35,985 bases of DNA from Cyclobacteriaceae bacterium (GTDB taxonomy: Bacteria > Bacteroidota > Bacteroidia > Cytophagales > Cyclobacteriaceae): contig PXCO01000294.1 in assembly GCA_003565295.1 (NCBI GenBank), forward strand, positions 1 through 35,985. Direction: 5' to 3'. The translations under genes and the position numbers were made by a program. Below are positions 18,241 to 26,163 of the stretch, one piece after another; the first letter of the stretch is position 1; every line of letters starts with the position of its first letter. The notes under the pieces are model-generated. The model was not told the origin of the DNA, searched no databases, and saw nothing but the letters and a program-made list of their open reading frames with translations.

Positions 18241-19214
18241 GTTTGCAAGCTTTTCTTTCTTACTATGTCCCCAATGATGGCCTCTGCGTGTACAATGGTG
18301 TTCTCTATGAAAAACTCCCGGGTGTTCAAACCCCCACAGACCACGCCTGCCAGGTATAATCCGGGGACATTGGATTCTTGACTTTCTCCATCAAAACAAG
18401 GACGCCTTCTTTCGTCCAGGCTAAGTTCCACACCCAATTGATCCAACAATGCAAAATTGGGTCGGTAACCCGTCATGGCCAAAACGAAGTCATTATCAAT
18501 GCTCAGTTCACCTTCAGGGGTGTTCAGGGTGACGGTGGTTTCTTGAATATCCTTTATGGTGGTGTTAAAATAGGCTTTGATGGAACCCTCCTTGATGCGG
18601 TTTTCGATGTCGGGAAGCACCCAGTATTTTACAGTCTGGTCAATGGTAGGCTTCATCACCACCATGGTTACATCTGCGCCTTTTCTCCAGGTTTCCAGCG
18701 CTACATCCACGGCGGAATTGCCCCCTCCCACCACAATGATCTTTTGACCTATATAGGGCCAAGGTTCTTTGTAATAATGCGAGACTTTTGGCAAATTTTC
18801 TCCCGGCACATTCATTTTGTTTGGCAAGTCATAAAAGCCGGTGGCCAGGATTAATTTTTCAGTGATATACTCCCCTTTTGAAGTCTTTACCTTAAAACCT
18901 TCGCTTTGCTTTTCCAGGTCTTTTACCTCCTCATATAGATTGATCTTTAGCTGATAGTGTTTTACAATCCTGCGGTAATATTCGAGTGCTTCGGTCCTGG
19001 TGGGTTTGTTGGCAATGGACATAAAAGGGATATTGGCCATTTCCAATTTTTCCGAGGTGGAGAAAAAAGTCATGTTGGAGGGATAGTGGAAAATGGAATT
19101 GGTGAGCACCCCCTTTTCCAAAATCAAATAGTCAAGGTTGTTATTTTTCGCTTCTATGCCGCAGGCAAGGCCAATGGGACCTGCACCCACTATCAATACT
19201 TCCAGTTTTTTCAT
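18234..19214 (-). CDS. ypdA: YpdA-family putative bacillithiol disulfide reductase
   Basis: This FAD/NAD(P)H-dependent oxidoreductase belongs to the YpdA (Bdr) family, which reduces oxidised bacillithiol in Firmicutes. The ATG at 19214 gives 326 residues beginning MKKLEVLIVGAGPIGLACG with the FAD dinucleotide motif in the first 15 residues. The upstream in-frame ATG at 19229 adds only five residues. A second dinucleotide motif, VVGGGNSAVDVALETWRKGA, and the FAD-contacting MTGYRPNF are present. There is no CxxC redox pair, which separates it from thioredoxin reductase and fits YpdA. It implies that the organism makes bacillithiol, but no bshABC gene is in the window. Confidence 0.85.
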   Translation of the reverse strand: MKKLEVLIVGAGPIGLACGIEAKNNNLDYLILEKGVLTNSIFHYPSNMTFFSTSEKLEMANIPFMSIANKPTRTEALEYYRRIVKHYQLKINLYEEVKDLEKQSEGFKVKTSKGEYITEKLILATGFYDLPNKMNVPGENLPKVSHYYKEPWPYIGQKIIVVGGGNSAVDVALETWRKGADVTMVVMKPTIDQTVKYWVLPDIENRIKEGSIKAYFNTTIKDIQETTVTLNTPEGELSIDNDFVLAMTGYRPNFALLDQLGVELSLDERRRPCFDGESQESNVPGLYLAGVVCGGLNTREFFIENTIVHAEAIIGDIVRKKSLQTQ

Positions 19215-19261
19215 TTTCTTATAAAGCAATTATAGGCGTAAGAAGTTCCAATAGTGGGGAA

Positions 19262-20020
19262 TTAGGCCTGTTTAACATCAAATTCCACATACTGCTCCTT
19301 CTCCTCGGGTATAAAACTAAATTCTTTAATCTGAACCCTGCCGTTATGTTCCCAGAGAAGTGCTGTGGTATTCACAGTGCCGTAATAGTCTTCCACCTCT
19401 ATGAATTGAGCGGATACCGCTTTTTCATGTTCATAATCGAGCCCTGTTTTTGGCAAAAATAGATCCTCTGCTACCTCTTTGCACCGCAGTTGTTCCAATA
19501 GACTATCCAAATGGATGGGAGAGGTTTCCATGATTCTTGATAGGTTTGCCTTGGCAGCGGAAACCTTCGGCCAAGGTACATTCAGCAAGGCATTGCTTAA
19601 GCCATGCAAGCCAGAAGGTACCTTAAGAATACCTTCCATGTAGTTGGAGGAATAGTACATTTCCTTGCCATCTGCCACCAATAGGTTATACCCGTTATAA
19701 TCGAACTTGATGGGTTCCAGGGATTCCACATAGGCCTTTGGGCTTAACTTTCCTGTAAGGAAATTTTTCACCAATTCTCCCCTGCTTTGGGGTCTTTCCT
19801 GTTCATTGGGAAGGTCCCGATAGTTGGTTAAAGCGGCAAATTTTCCATCAGGGTTAAACCCCATCCAGGTTCCTCCCTCCTTGATATCTTTCCCCGCAAA
19901 AAAACCCTCTTTCCAAAGGTGAAGACCCTTACTTGGCCGCTCGTAATATTCATCCCGGTTGGCAACCAGCACTAATTTGTACACCGGATGTTCCTTCCAA
20001 TTAAATGCTATCAAACACAT
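19262..20020 (-). CDS. NRDE family protein (TANGO2-like, DUF833)
   Basis: This 252-residue protein starts MCLIAFNWKEHPVYKLVLVA and then has the family's signature Asn-Arg-Asp-Glu at residues 21-24 (NRDEYYERPS). The segments GTWMGFNPDGKFAALTNYRD and LHGLSNALLNVPWPK are also typical. The N-terminal Cys2 could be exposed as an Ntn-type nucleophile, but this is not proven for the family. TANGO2 relatives have been linked to haem or lipid handling in other organisms. The cellular role here is unknown. The gene has a good Bacteroidota promoter (20041-20070) and is divergent from blaI, whose operators lie next to it. Confidence 0.9.
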   Translation of the reverse strand: MCLIAFNWKEHPVYKLVLVANRDEYYERPSKGLHLWKEGFFAGKDIKEGGTWMGFNPDGKFAALTNYRDLPNEQERPQSRGELVKNFLTGKLSPKAYVESLEPIKFDYNGYNLLVADGKEMYYSSNYMEGILKVPSGLHGLSNALLNVPWPKVSAAKANLSRIMETSPIHLDSLLEQLRCKEVAEDLFLPKTGLDYEHEKAVSAQFIEVEDYYGTVNTTALLWEHNGRVQIKEFSFIPEEKEQYVEFDVKQA

Positions 20021-20040
20021 ATCCTATCATTTAGTGCCGA

Positions 20041-20070
20041 CAAAAGTAGAAAGTTTCCCGTTAGGGGCAA
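20041..20070 (-). promoter_or_regulatory. Bacteroidota-type promoter of the NRDE gene
   Basis: On the - strand TTG (20070-20068), a 19-base spacer and TACTTTTG (20048-20041) match the consensus TTG-N19..21-TAnnTTTG. The -7 box lies 20 bases before the ATG at 20020, giving a very short leader. The first BlaI-type operator begins 18 bases beyond the -33 element. Confidence 0.7.
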
Positions 20071-20087
20071 AAATTAACAAATTTTTA

Positions 20088-20157
20088 TACGAAATTTGTC
20101 GTAGTAAATTTTTTATTACGATTCCCGTCGTATATATTTGCTACGAATTCTATCGTA
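20088..20157. promoter_or_regulatory. Triple BlaI-type operator and blaI promoter
   Basis: Three copies of TACGA-N6-TCGTA occur: 20088-20103 (spacer AATTTG), 20117-20132 (TTCCCG) and 20142-20157 (ATTCTA). Arms are perfect in all three while the spacers differ, as expected for protein-binding sites. Starts are 29 and 25 bases apart. A -7 element TATATTTG sits at 20133-20140, between copies 2 and 3, so bound repressor would cover the promoter. The ATG of the blaI-like gene is at 20180. Binding by the adjacent BlaI-like protein is inferred from position. Confidence 0.82.
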
Positions 20158-20179
20158 CATCAATCAACCTCCATTTACC

Positions 20180-20560
20180 ATGACCTATAAGCCTACTTCC
20201 GCCGAGCTTGAAATCCTCCAAGTGCTCTGGAGGGCAAAAAGCGCCAGTGTAAGAGAGGTACACGAAACCCTGTCTGTTTCCAAGGACACCGGGTATACCA
20301 CCACCCTAAAACTGATGCAGAACATGCATGCCAAAGGTATGCTGGATCGAAAGGAAGAGGGACGAAGTCATATCTACCATCCCTTGATTAGCGAGTCGGA
20401 AACGCAAAATTCCCTGGTGAAATCCTTTATGGGAGCCACTTTTGGCGGGTCTTCCAAAAAATTGGTAATGAAGGCCTTGGGTCAATCTCAGCCATCAAAG
20501 GAAGAAATCATTGAAATCAGAAAATTCTTGGATCAACTCGAAAATAACCCCAATAACTAA
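20180..20560 (+). CDS. BlaI/MecI/CopY-family transcriptional repressor
   Basis: This 126-residue winged-helix repressor pairs with the M56 sensor protease downstream. The chosen start (ATG 20180, MTYKPTSAELEILQVLW) places the family's first helix at the N-terminus. The frame is open 14 codons further up, but that extension would run through the third operator. Family phrases are AELEILQVLWRAKSASVREVH, DTGYTTTLKLMQNMHAKGML and GRSHIYHPLI. The C-terminal half would carry the dimerisation helices. The stop codon overlaps the next start (TAATG). It probably represses its own operon through the three TACGA-N6-TCGTA sites. Confidence 0.93.
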   Translation: MTYKPTSAELEILQVLWRAKSASVREVHETLSVSKDTGYTTTLKLMQNMHAKGMLDRKEEGRSHIYHPLISESETQNSLVKSFMGATFGGSSKKLVMKALGQSQPSKEEIIEIRKFLDQLENNPNN

Positions 20561-22269
20561 TGGAAAAGCTACATCTATTCATTCCCTCCCATTGGGTGGA
20601 GGCACTTGGTTGGACACTTTTGCATTCCTTATGGCAATTTGCCCTTATTACTTTGGTGTTTTGGGCACTTACCGCCCTTATGAAAGATGCCCCTTCGGCC
20701 CTTAAGTTCAATCTAGGAATGCTTGGTTTGGGATTGATGGTAATCAGTTTTGGGATTACCCTGACCTATGAGCTTAATCAAGTAAGCAAGCAGGTATCCA
20801 TTGCGGCATCATCGAAGGGTTTCGCATTTCCTGTGGCAGCAGATGAAAAGGAGCAGTATATCTTGAGCTACTTAAATCAGACTTTTGATGCATACCTACC
20901 TGCCCTGGTAAACGTATGGCTTCTGGGTTGTATTTTCTTTCTGCTTAGACTGGCCGGAGATCTTGCGCTCTTAAACAGGTTTAAAAATGTGACCGTATCA
21001 CGCTTTCCCCTACCTTTACAAGCCATTATCAATCGTGTGAGGGTTCAGTTTTCTTTAAAGGATAGGCAGAGGGTGGGCATGGTCGAGGATTTGGCAGGTC
21101 CCATCACTTTTGGACTCTTTAAACCACTCATCCTTTTTCCTTCTGCCCTTGTCGTGCAAATGGATCCCCGACAATTGGAGGCTATATTGGCGCATGAGTT
21201 TGCCCATGTAAAGCGGATGGACTTTGGTACGCATCTGATGCAATCCGTGCTGGAGGTGTTCTTTTTTTATCATCCGGCCTTTTGGTGGATCAACCGGCAA
21301 ATTAAGGAATACAGGGAGGAAGCCGCAGATGATCTGGTGCTCAAAAATGGTATACCTGCGGAAGACCTGGCCAAGGGGCTGGCCTTTGTGGCGAATTTCT
21401 CGGATCAACACACGCCCGCTCTGGCGCTTGCTGCGAATGGCAACAATTTCCCCCTATTGAACAGAATAAAAAAAATACTGGGTTATCCCATAGCCCATAA
21501 TTCTTCACCCTTTACCCCATCGATAATGCTTATGATGCTTGTCACTTTAGTGGTAATAAGCCTGGGTGCTTTTACCATGGACCAAAAGGAATCCCCTTGG
21601 TTAGCTACTTCCCTAAATCAGCAGGTTGAAACTCCCATTAAGGAATTTGAGCAAAGGAGCAGGATGATATTGGCAACTGCTAAAGCAGCGGATAGCCAGG
21701 CCCGTCTTTCCATGCAAACGGAACCTTTGGGCAGGCAGATCATTCATCTTCTGGATGAGAATGCCCAGGATTTCTTGGAGATGAATCCAGCCCCTAAGCA
21801 GGTGCTGATGATGAAGGTGAGAAAGGATTCCCTGCCTCCCGGAAAACTGGAGTTTTCCCCACCCCCTGTGCCGGATATAGACCTGTCCTTTTTGGATGGC
21901 ATATCTTCAGACCTGGTGGTGGGAAGGCATTTTGGGGACAGCCTTGGTAAAGCGATCTCCAAATTAGTGATCGTGCATATGGACAGTAGCCCGGATAGTG
22001 AAAAAATGCGCATGAAAATGGAGGCCAAACTAGAGGCGCTACACGAAAAACTGGCGATTTCACATGAACGTATGGCTGAGAAGCAAAAGGAATTGGCCGA
22101 AAAGATGGAAACGTGGCAAAAGGAAATGGAACCCAAATGGCAGGAATATGCCACCAAAATGGAGGAGTGGAAGCTTGAAAACGAGCCCAAGATCAAGGAA
22201 TACGAAGAGAAAATGAAGGCCTGGGCGGAGGAGTTTGCCAAAAAAATGGAGGAAAGGCTTGATCCTTAA
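20560..22269 (+). CDS. M56 family (BlaR1/MecR1-like) membrane metalloprotease with charged helical C-terminus
   Basis: This is the sensor-protease partner of the BlaI-like repressor. It has 569 residues. Three hydrophobic segments precede a cytoplasmic zinc-protease loop with HEFAH (His212-His216, in EAILAHEFAHVKRMDF) and the downstream YREEAADDLVL. A fourth membrane segment lies near residues 323-343 (SIMLMMLVTLVVISLGAFTMD). The remaining 225 residues are not a penicillin-binding domain. They end in about 90 residues (480-567) of Lys/Glu/Met-rich helix with repeated KMEEW/KEM-type units, likely a coiled coil. The signal is therefore unlikely to be a beta-lactam bound in the classical way. 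In known systems activation leads to repressor cleavage. The start overlaps blaI by one base. Confidence 0.9.
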   Translation: MEKLHLFIPSHWVEALGWTLLHSLWQFALITLVFWALTALMKDAPSALKFNLGMLGLGLMVISFGITLTYELNQVSKQVSIAASSKGFAFPVAADEKEQYILSYLNQTFDAYLPALVNVWLLGCIFFLLRLAGDLALLNRFKNVTVSRFPLPLQAIINRVRVQFSLKDRQRVGMVEDLAGPITFGLFKPLILFPSALVVQMDPRQLEAILAHEFAHVKRMDFGTHLMQSVLEVFFFYHPAFWWINRQIKEYREEAADDLVLKNGIPAEDLAKGLAFVANFSDQHTPALALAANGNNFPLLNRIKKILGYPIAHNSSPFTPSIMLMMLVTLVVISLGAFTMDQKESPWLATSLNQQVETPIKEFEQRSRMILATAKAADSQARLSMQTEPLGRQIIHLLDENAQDFLEMNPAPKQVLMMKVRKDSLPPGKLEFSPPPVPDIDLSFLDGISSDLVVGRHFGDSLGKAISKLVIVHMDSSPDSEKMRMKMEAKLEALHEKLAISHERMAEKQKELAEKMETWQKEMEPKWQEYATKMEEWKLENEPKIKEYEEKMKAWAEEFAKKMEERLDP

Positions 22270-22342
22270 TAAGGGTATTTGAGCATTTGATTGTAAACAA
22301 AAAGAAATCCAAGAGGGTTTCACATAATACTGCCCCAATATA

Positions 22343-22815
22343 TTCGGGCAATAGCCATCAAAATTTGCTCGAACCCGAAAAAGGTTTGCCAGCATCGACT
22401 GATGCTGGATACAACTGGGTTTTACCCCCTCGATCCAGAGCGGAAACATCGAAAGGTAAGTGCCGTTGGGCACGACCGATGTTGTAACCATGGGTTTCAA
22501 CCCATGGGTCCGGGAACGAAACAATAAAAAGCGAAGTGCCATAGGGCACGGCCGATATACCCGGTGCATGGAATGGGGACTGAAACCTCTGGTGGGTAAT
22601 ATGACAGGCTCTATAAGGATAGCGCCATTTCAAGCGGATTTGCCTATCCCCGGCAAATATCGTCCGTCCCTACGGGACTGAAAACCGAAAGCCCAAACCC
22701 ATACCCCCGGTTGAAACCGGGGGCAACAACATCGTCCGTGCCTAGCGGCACTTTGGGGATCGGTTTTTTCCCCCTGGTGATGCACCAATTTATCCGGGCA
22801 ATAACCATAATAAAT
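22343..22815. repeat. REP-like array of double-hairpin units in a gene-free region
   Basis: At least four related units occur, two in + and then two in - orientation. Unit 1 (22460-22507) is GTGCC-N4-GGCAC, a linker containing CGATGTTGT, then CCATGGGTTTCAACCCATGG. Unit 4 (22704-22751, reverse strand, also exactly 48 bases) has the same first hairpin and linker but a CCCCCGGTT...AACCGGGGG second hairpin, so the stem changes while pairing is kept. Unit 2 (from 22536) keeps the first hairpin and decays after CCGAT. Unit 3 (22638-22678, reverse) has GTCCC-N3-GGGAC and ATTTGCC-N7-GGCAAAT. A separate hairpin lies at 22389-22408. The array is flanked by direct copies of CGGGCAAT(A/G)(A/G)CCAT at about 22347 and 22795. 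Confidence 0.75.
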
Positions 22816-22823
22816 GATCAAAT

Positions 22824-22880
22824 AAAAAAAGCTCCGAGTTATTGGAGTTACCGATGTAGTAACTCCAATAGCTCGGAGCT
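22824..22880 (-). terminator. Long hairpin terminator downstream of htpG
   Basis: A 22-bp stem with a single mismatch (arms 22830-22851 and 22859-22880, outer part AGCTCCGAG) closes a 7-base loop. On the - strand it is followed by a run of seven U (A run 22824-22830). It lies 112 bases after the htpG stop and probably backs up the nearer hairpin at 22961-22983. It also separates htpG from the repeat array. Confidence 0.8.
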
Positions 22881-22952
22881 AATGGGGGTTGACCACTTAA
22901 GTGTTCGTTGAGAAGGTAACGATCGAACTCAGGTCAACAGGTGTTTTCAAAT

Positions 22953-22983
22953 AAAAACTATTCCAAAGGTTAGAACTTTGGAA
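22953..22983 (-). terminator. Proximal htpG terminator
   Basis: TTCCAAAG (22961-22968) pairs with CTTTGGAA (22976-22983) across a 7-base loop. On the - strand it is followed by TAGTTTTTA. It starts 8 bases after the htpG stop. The stem is AT-rich, so termination may be partial, which would explain the second, stronger hairpin further on. Confidence 0.6.
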
Positions 22984-22991
22984 AGTTTTCC

Positions 22992-24875
22992 TTAAATCAA
23001 ATCCACACTTCTTTTCACGAAGTCTGTCAGGTCCTTGCCTTTAAGTAAACCTTGAGAAAGTAGGGCCAGGTCAAAGGACTGCTTGGCCAGCTTGAGCTGG
23101 CTTTCCTCATCCTCCGCTTTCAGGATTTTGTCGATCACGGGGTGGTTTCCATTGATGCCTACTTTATAGTTGTCGGGCATGGCACCGTAGAAGCCCATTC
23201 CTCCTCCGGTCTGCGCCATGTCTTTCATTCTGCGCATAAACTCGTCCATGGTCACAGTGACAGGAAGTTCCTCTGGGCTGAGCCCTTCCACTTCTACCGA
23301 ATAGGTTTTGCTGTCTATGGCTTTTTCGAATATTTCCTTCACCTTTTTGGATTGTTCCTCATTGAGAAGGTTGGCATAGCTATCGTCCTTTTTGATGAGT
23401 TTTTCCACCACATCGGAATCCACCCTTTTCAATTGCGTCTTTTCCAATTTCGTCTCCAAATGTTGGATAAAGTGACTGTCTATGGGCGAATCCATCAGGA
23501 GCACATCATAGTCCTTTTTATAGGCAGACTGGATAAATGCATCCTGCTTGCTGGCATCGGTGGAGTACAGGTAAATGGTCTGTCCATCCTTATCGGTCTG
23601 TATGGCCTTCACCTTGTCACTGTATTCCTCCAGGGTGTAATGTTCGCCCTTGGTGTTTTTCAACAAGGTAAAGTCTTTTCCTTTTTCATAGAATTTATCC
23701 TCGCTGATCATGCCATATTTCACAAAAAGGCCAATGTCCTTCCACTTTTCCTCGTAGGCCTTCCGGTCTTTTTTGTATAGTTCGGCCAGCTTGTCTGCTA
23801 CCTTTTTGGTGATGTAGTTATTGATTTTCTTTACGTTGCTATCTGCCTGAAGGAAGCTTCTGGAAACGTTGAGGGGAATGTCCGGTGAATCAATCACACC
23901 GTGCAAGAGCATAAGGAATTCAGGCACTATGTCCTTCACCTCGTCAGTGATAAACACCTGACGGCTGAAAAGCTTGATCTTGTTTTTCTGGAGCTCAAAC
24001 TCGTTTTTGATCTTTGGGAAATAAAGTACCCCGGTGAGGTTGAACGGGTAGTCCACGTTCAGGTGTATCCAGAACAGTGGGTCTTCACTGAAAGGATAAA
24101 GTTCCTTGTAGAATTTCAGGTAATCCTCATCCTTCAGGTCATTGGGGGATTTTGTCCAGATGGGCGTGGTGTCGTTGATAATGTTGTCCACTTCCACGGA
24201 CTTCCACTTGGTGTTTCCTTCCTCGTCCTTGCCATCCTCCACACTTTCAGTTTTCTTCTCGAAGCGGATGGGAACGGGAAGAAATTTGGCGTATTTGTCA
24301 AGGATTTCCTGGATTTTATGTTTTTCTAAAAATTCCTCCGCATCCTTATTCATATGCAGGATCACGTCCGTACCACGGGTCTTTTTGTCTCCGGGGCTGA
24401 TTTCAAACTCCGTGCTGCCGTCGCAGACCCACTTGGCGGGCTCAGCGCCTTCCTGGTAGGAGAGGGTGTGGATTTCCACCTTGTCGGCTACCATAAAGGC
24501 AGAATAGAAGCCCAGGCCAAACTTTCCTATGATCTCATTGGCGTCTTTGGCTTCCTTAAACTTCTCCACAAATTCCGTGGCACCTGAGAAGGCGATCTGA
24601 TTGATGTACTTTTTGATCTCCTCGGCGGTCATGCCTATGCCCTTGTCGGACACGGTGATGGTTTTCTTCTTTTTGTCGAAGCTCACGTCGATGGTGGTGT
24701 CCCCCAGGTCTCCGCTGTATTGGCCCAAGGAGGCCAAGCGCTTGACCTTCTGAGTGGCGTCCACGGCATTGGAGACCAATTCCCTTAGGAAGATCTCATT
24801 GTCCGAATAAAGGAATTTCTTGATGATGGGGAAAATATTCTCGGTATGGATCGAGATGGTACCTTTCTCCTGCAT
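22992..24875 (-). CDS. htpG: Molecular chaperone HtpG (Hsp90)
   Basis: This cytoplasmic ATP-dependent chaperone has 627 residues, the usual length, when started at the ATG at 24875 (MQEKGTISIHTENIFP). The frame is open nine codons upstream, but the family begins here. The GHKL ATPase motifs are in order: LRELVSNAVDATQKVK, SDKGIGMTAEEIKKYI and IGKFGLGFYSAFMVADKVEI. The middle domain has FPKIKNEFELQKNKIKLFSRQVFI and LNVSRSFLQ. The gene is monocistronic with two hairpins after its stop. A 14-bp palindrome sits 65 bases upstream of the start, but no clear -7 element was found. Confidence 0.97.
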   Translation of the reverse strand: MQEKGTISIHTENIFPIIKKFLYSDNEIFLRELVSNAVDATQKVKRLASLGQYSGDLGDTTIDVSFDKKKKTITVSDKGIGMTAEEIKKYINQIAFSGATEFVEKFKEAKDANEIIGKFGLGFYSAFMVADKVEIHTLSYQEGAEPAKWVCDGSTEFEISPGDKKTRGTDVILHMNKDAEEFLEKHKIQEILDKYAKFLPVPIRFEKKTESVEDGKDEEGNTKWKSVEVDNIINDTTPIWTKSPNDLKDEDYLKFYKELYPFSEDPLFWIHLNVDYPFNLTGVLYFPKIKNEFELQKNKIKLFSRQVFITDEVKDIVPEFLMLLHGVIDSPDIPLNVSRSFLQADSNVKKINNYITKKVADKLAELYKKDRKAYEEKWKDIGLFVKYGMISEDKFYEKGKDFTLLKNTKGEHYTLEEYSDKVKAIQTDKDGQTIYLYSTDASKQDAFIQSAYKKDYDVLLMDSPIDSHFIQHLETKLEKTQLKRVDSDVVEKLIKKDDSYANLLNEEQSKKVKEIFEKAIDSKTYSVEVEGLSPEELPVTVTMDEFMRRMKDMAQTGGGMGFYGAMPDNYKVGINGNHPVIDKILKAEDEESQLKLAKQSFDLALLSQGLLKGKDLTDFVKRSVDLI

Positions 24876-25287
24876 GGTTATGGTATTTTTTAAATGAAAC
24901 AATTCTTTACCTTAAGCAAAGTCTGATGATCAAGACATGTTCCAAATTTGGAATTCTGCCAAATTGGCATATATGAGGTTAAAAATTGCTTTGTTTTTTT
25001 GATTGAATTGGAAAGGAAGATTTGGGTAGGAATGCGATAGCGATCTTTTATAAAAAAGGTTGTTTTTCTCATCAGGGAACGGATGAGGTGTAAGCTTTAT
25101 TTCTTCCAAAGACAAGTGGCCGTTGGCATATAACTCAGGAGGGGCTGAGCTCCAAGGCATCCCAGGGTGAGGGTGTTTAAATTGGGTTTTGGGAAGAAGT
25201 GTTGGCGTCAGAGCCATGGAGATTTTAATTAAAAAAAACCAAAACCCACCCATCTACGTAAAGATTAAAAACAAAATCCAGCTCCCC
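24876..25287. other. Intergenic spacer between divergent htpG and lipoprotein genes
   Basis: No gene is supported in these 412 bases. The frame of the + strand lipoprotein is open back to 25189, but that part lacks a signal sequence and is left out. The clearest element is the perfect palindrome TTCCAAATTTGGAA at 24940-24953, 65 bases upstream of htpG and a possible operator. No TAnnTTTG element was recognised for either gene. Confidence 0.4.
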
Positions 25288-25788
25288 ATGAAGCACGCCT
25301 TTACCCTTTCCCTTCTAATTACCTTTCTTTTTGCAAGTTCATGTACCCAGGAAGAGGATCCCCAACCTTCCATTCCCACTATGGTGTTGGGTACCTGGGA
25401 GATGGTAGGTTTTAATGATTACATGCAACTGGATTATGTCACCACTTTTCACTTCCGGGCTGATGGCACCTACACCTACAGTTCCACACTACGGGAAAAG
25501 GACACTGACCTTGACTTAGGGTACAATTTTCTGGAAAGGGGAACATTCAAGGCAGGTTCAGAAGAAAATATGCTCAAATTGCTTCGGACAGAATTTCTTC
25601 ACAAGCCCTATGGTGCGGAAAAACTATTTTATTCCGAAGAAGAATTGGATAAGGGCCATATTGAGCCCAATCAGGAAAGTCCTCTTAATTACGAAATTCG
25701 GGATAATGGAAATACTTTCCTGCTCCCCGGTGGGATTGTCGGGGGTGATGTCATTGTGGAAGACAGGTTCTTTGAGCGGCGGAATTAA
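25288..25788 (+). CDS. Small lipoprotein with lipocalin-like character
   Basis: This is a 166-residue exported protein. The start at ATG 25288 gives a textbook lipoprotein signal, MKHAFTLSLLITFLFASSC, with lipobox ASSC. The mature part begins with an acidic linker (TQEEDPQPS) and then GTWEMVGFNDYMQLDYVTTF followed by FRADGTYTYSS. The GTW opening and the strand-turn-strand phrases resemble Bacteroidota lipocalin-like proteins. This is a weak resemblance, not a firm family assignment. The function is unknown. The gene stands alone, divergent from htpG, with no clear terminator after it. Confidence 0.8.
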   Translation: MKHAFTLSLLITFLFASSCTQEEDPQPSIPTMVLGTWEMVGFNDYMQLDYVTTFHFRADGTYTYSSTLREKDTDLDLGYNFLERGTFKAGSEENMLKLLRTEFLHKPYGAEKLFYSEEELDKGHIEPNQESPLNYEIRDNGNTFLLPGGIVGGDVIVEDRFFERRN

Positions 25789-26163
25789 GGTTAGGGTTTT
25801 TTGAAACTCCTTCATTACGCAAGTTTCACTCGGTTCATTCAAACAATTCTAATTATTGTTTTTACTGCCATAAGATCTTGCCCTAAAAGCCTTGAATGCT
25901 GTTTAATGATTAAGGAAGCAGGCCAAATAAAGGGCGAATGTTGATGGCATTTTTAGCTTGTTTTTATTTGTGATTTATTTGAATTTTGATCACCTATGAA
26001 ATAAACAAGCATGCCTAATTGTTTCGTGTTATGTAGTGGATCAGGTTTTATAGCATAGGGTTGAAGGCCAGAATTAATATGTGCTTATTTTGGAACGAAT
26101 TTTTTGTCTGTTTTATTGATGTCAATGATCACGAGTATGTGTGACACCAAAAGCAAGAAATTA
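25789..26163. other. Gene-free spacer
   Basis: This is an AT-rich stretch between convergent genes. No open frame with gene-like features, no strong hairpin with T tract and no repeat shared with the rest of the window was seen. Confidence 0.5.

Noticed and set aside
22343-22880. CRISPR-like repeat array
   Set aside because: The units are hairpins in both orientations with unequal spacing and no constant-length spacers. No cas genes are near.
22888-22938. tRNA-like GTTCGA word on the minus strand
   Set aside because: No acceptor stem, anticodon arm or correct spacing could be drawn around it.
23142-23780. 212-codon open frame antisense to htpG
   Set aside because: It is a by-product of htpG codon usage on the opposite strand; htpG itself is unmistakable.
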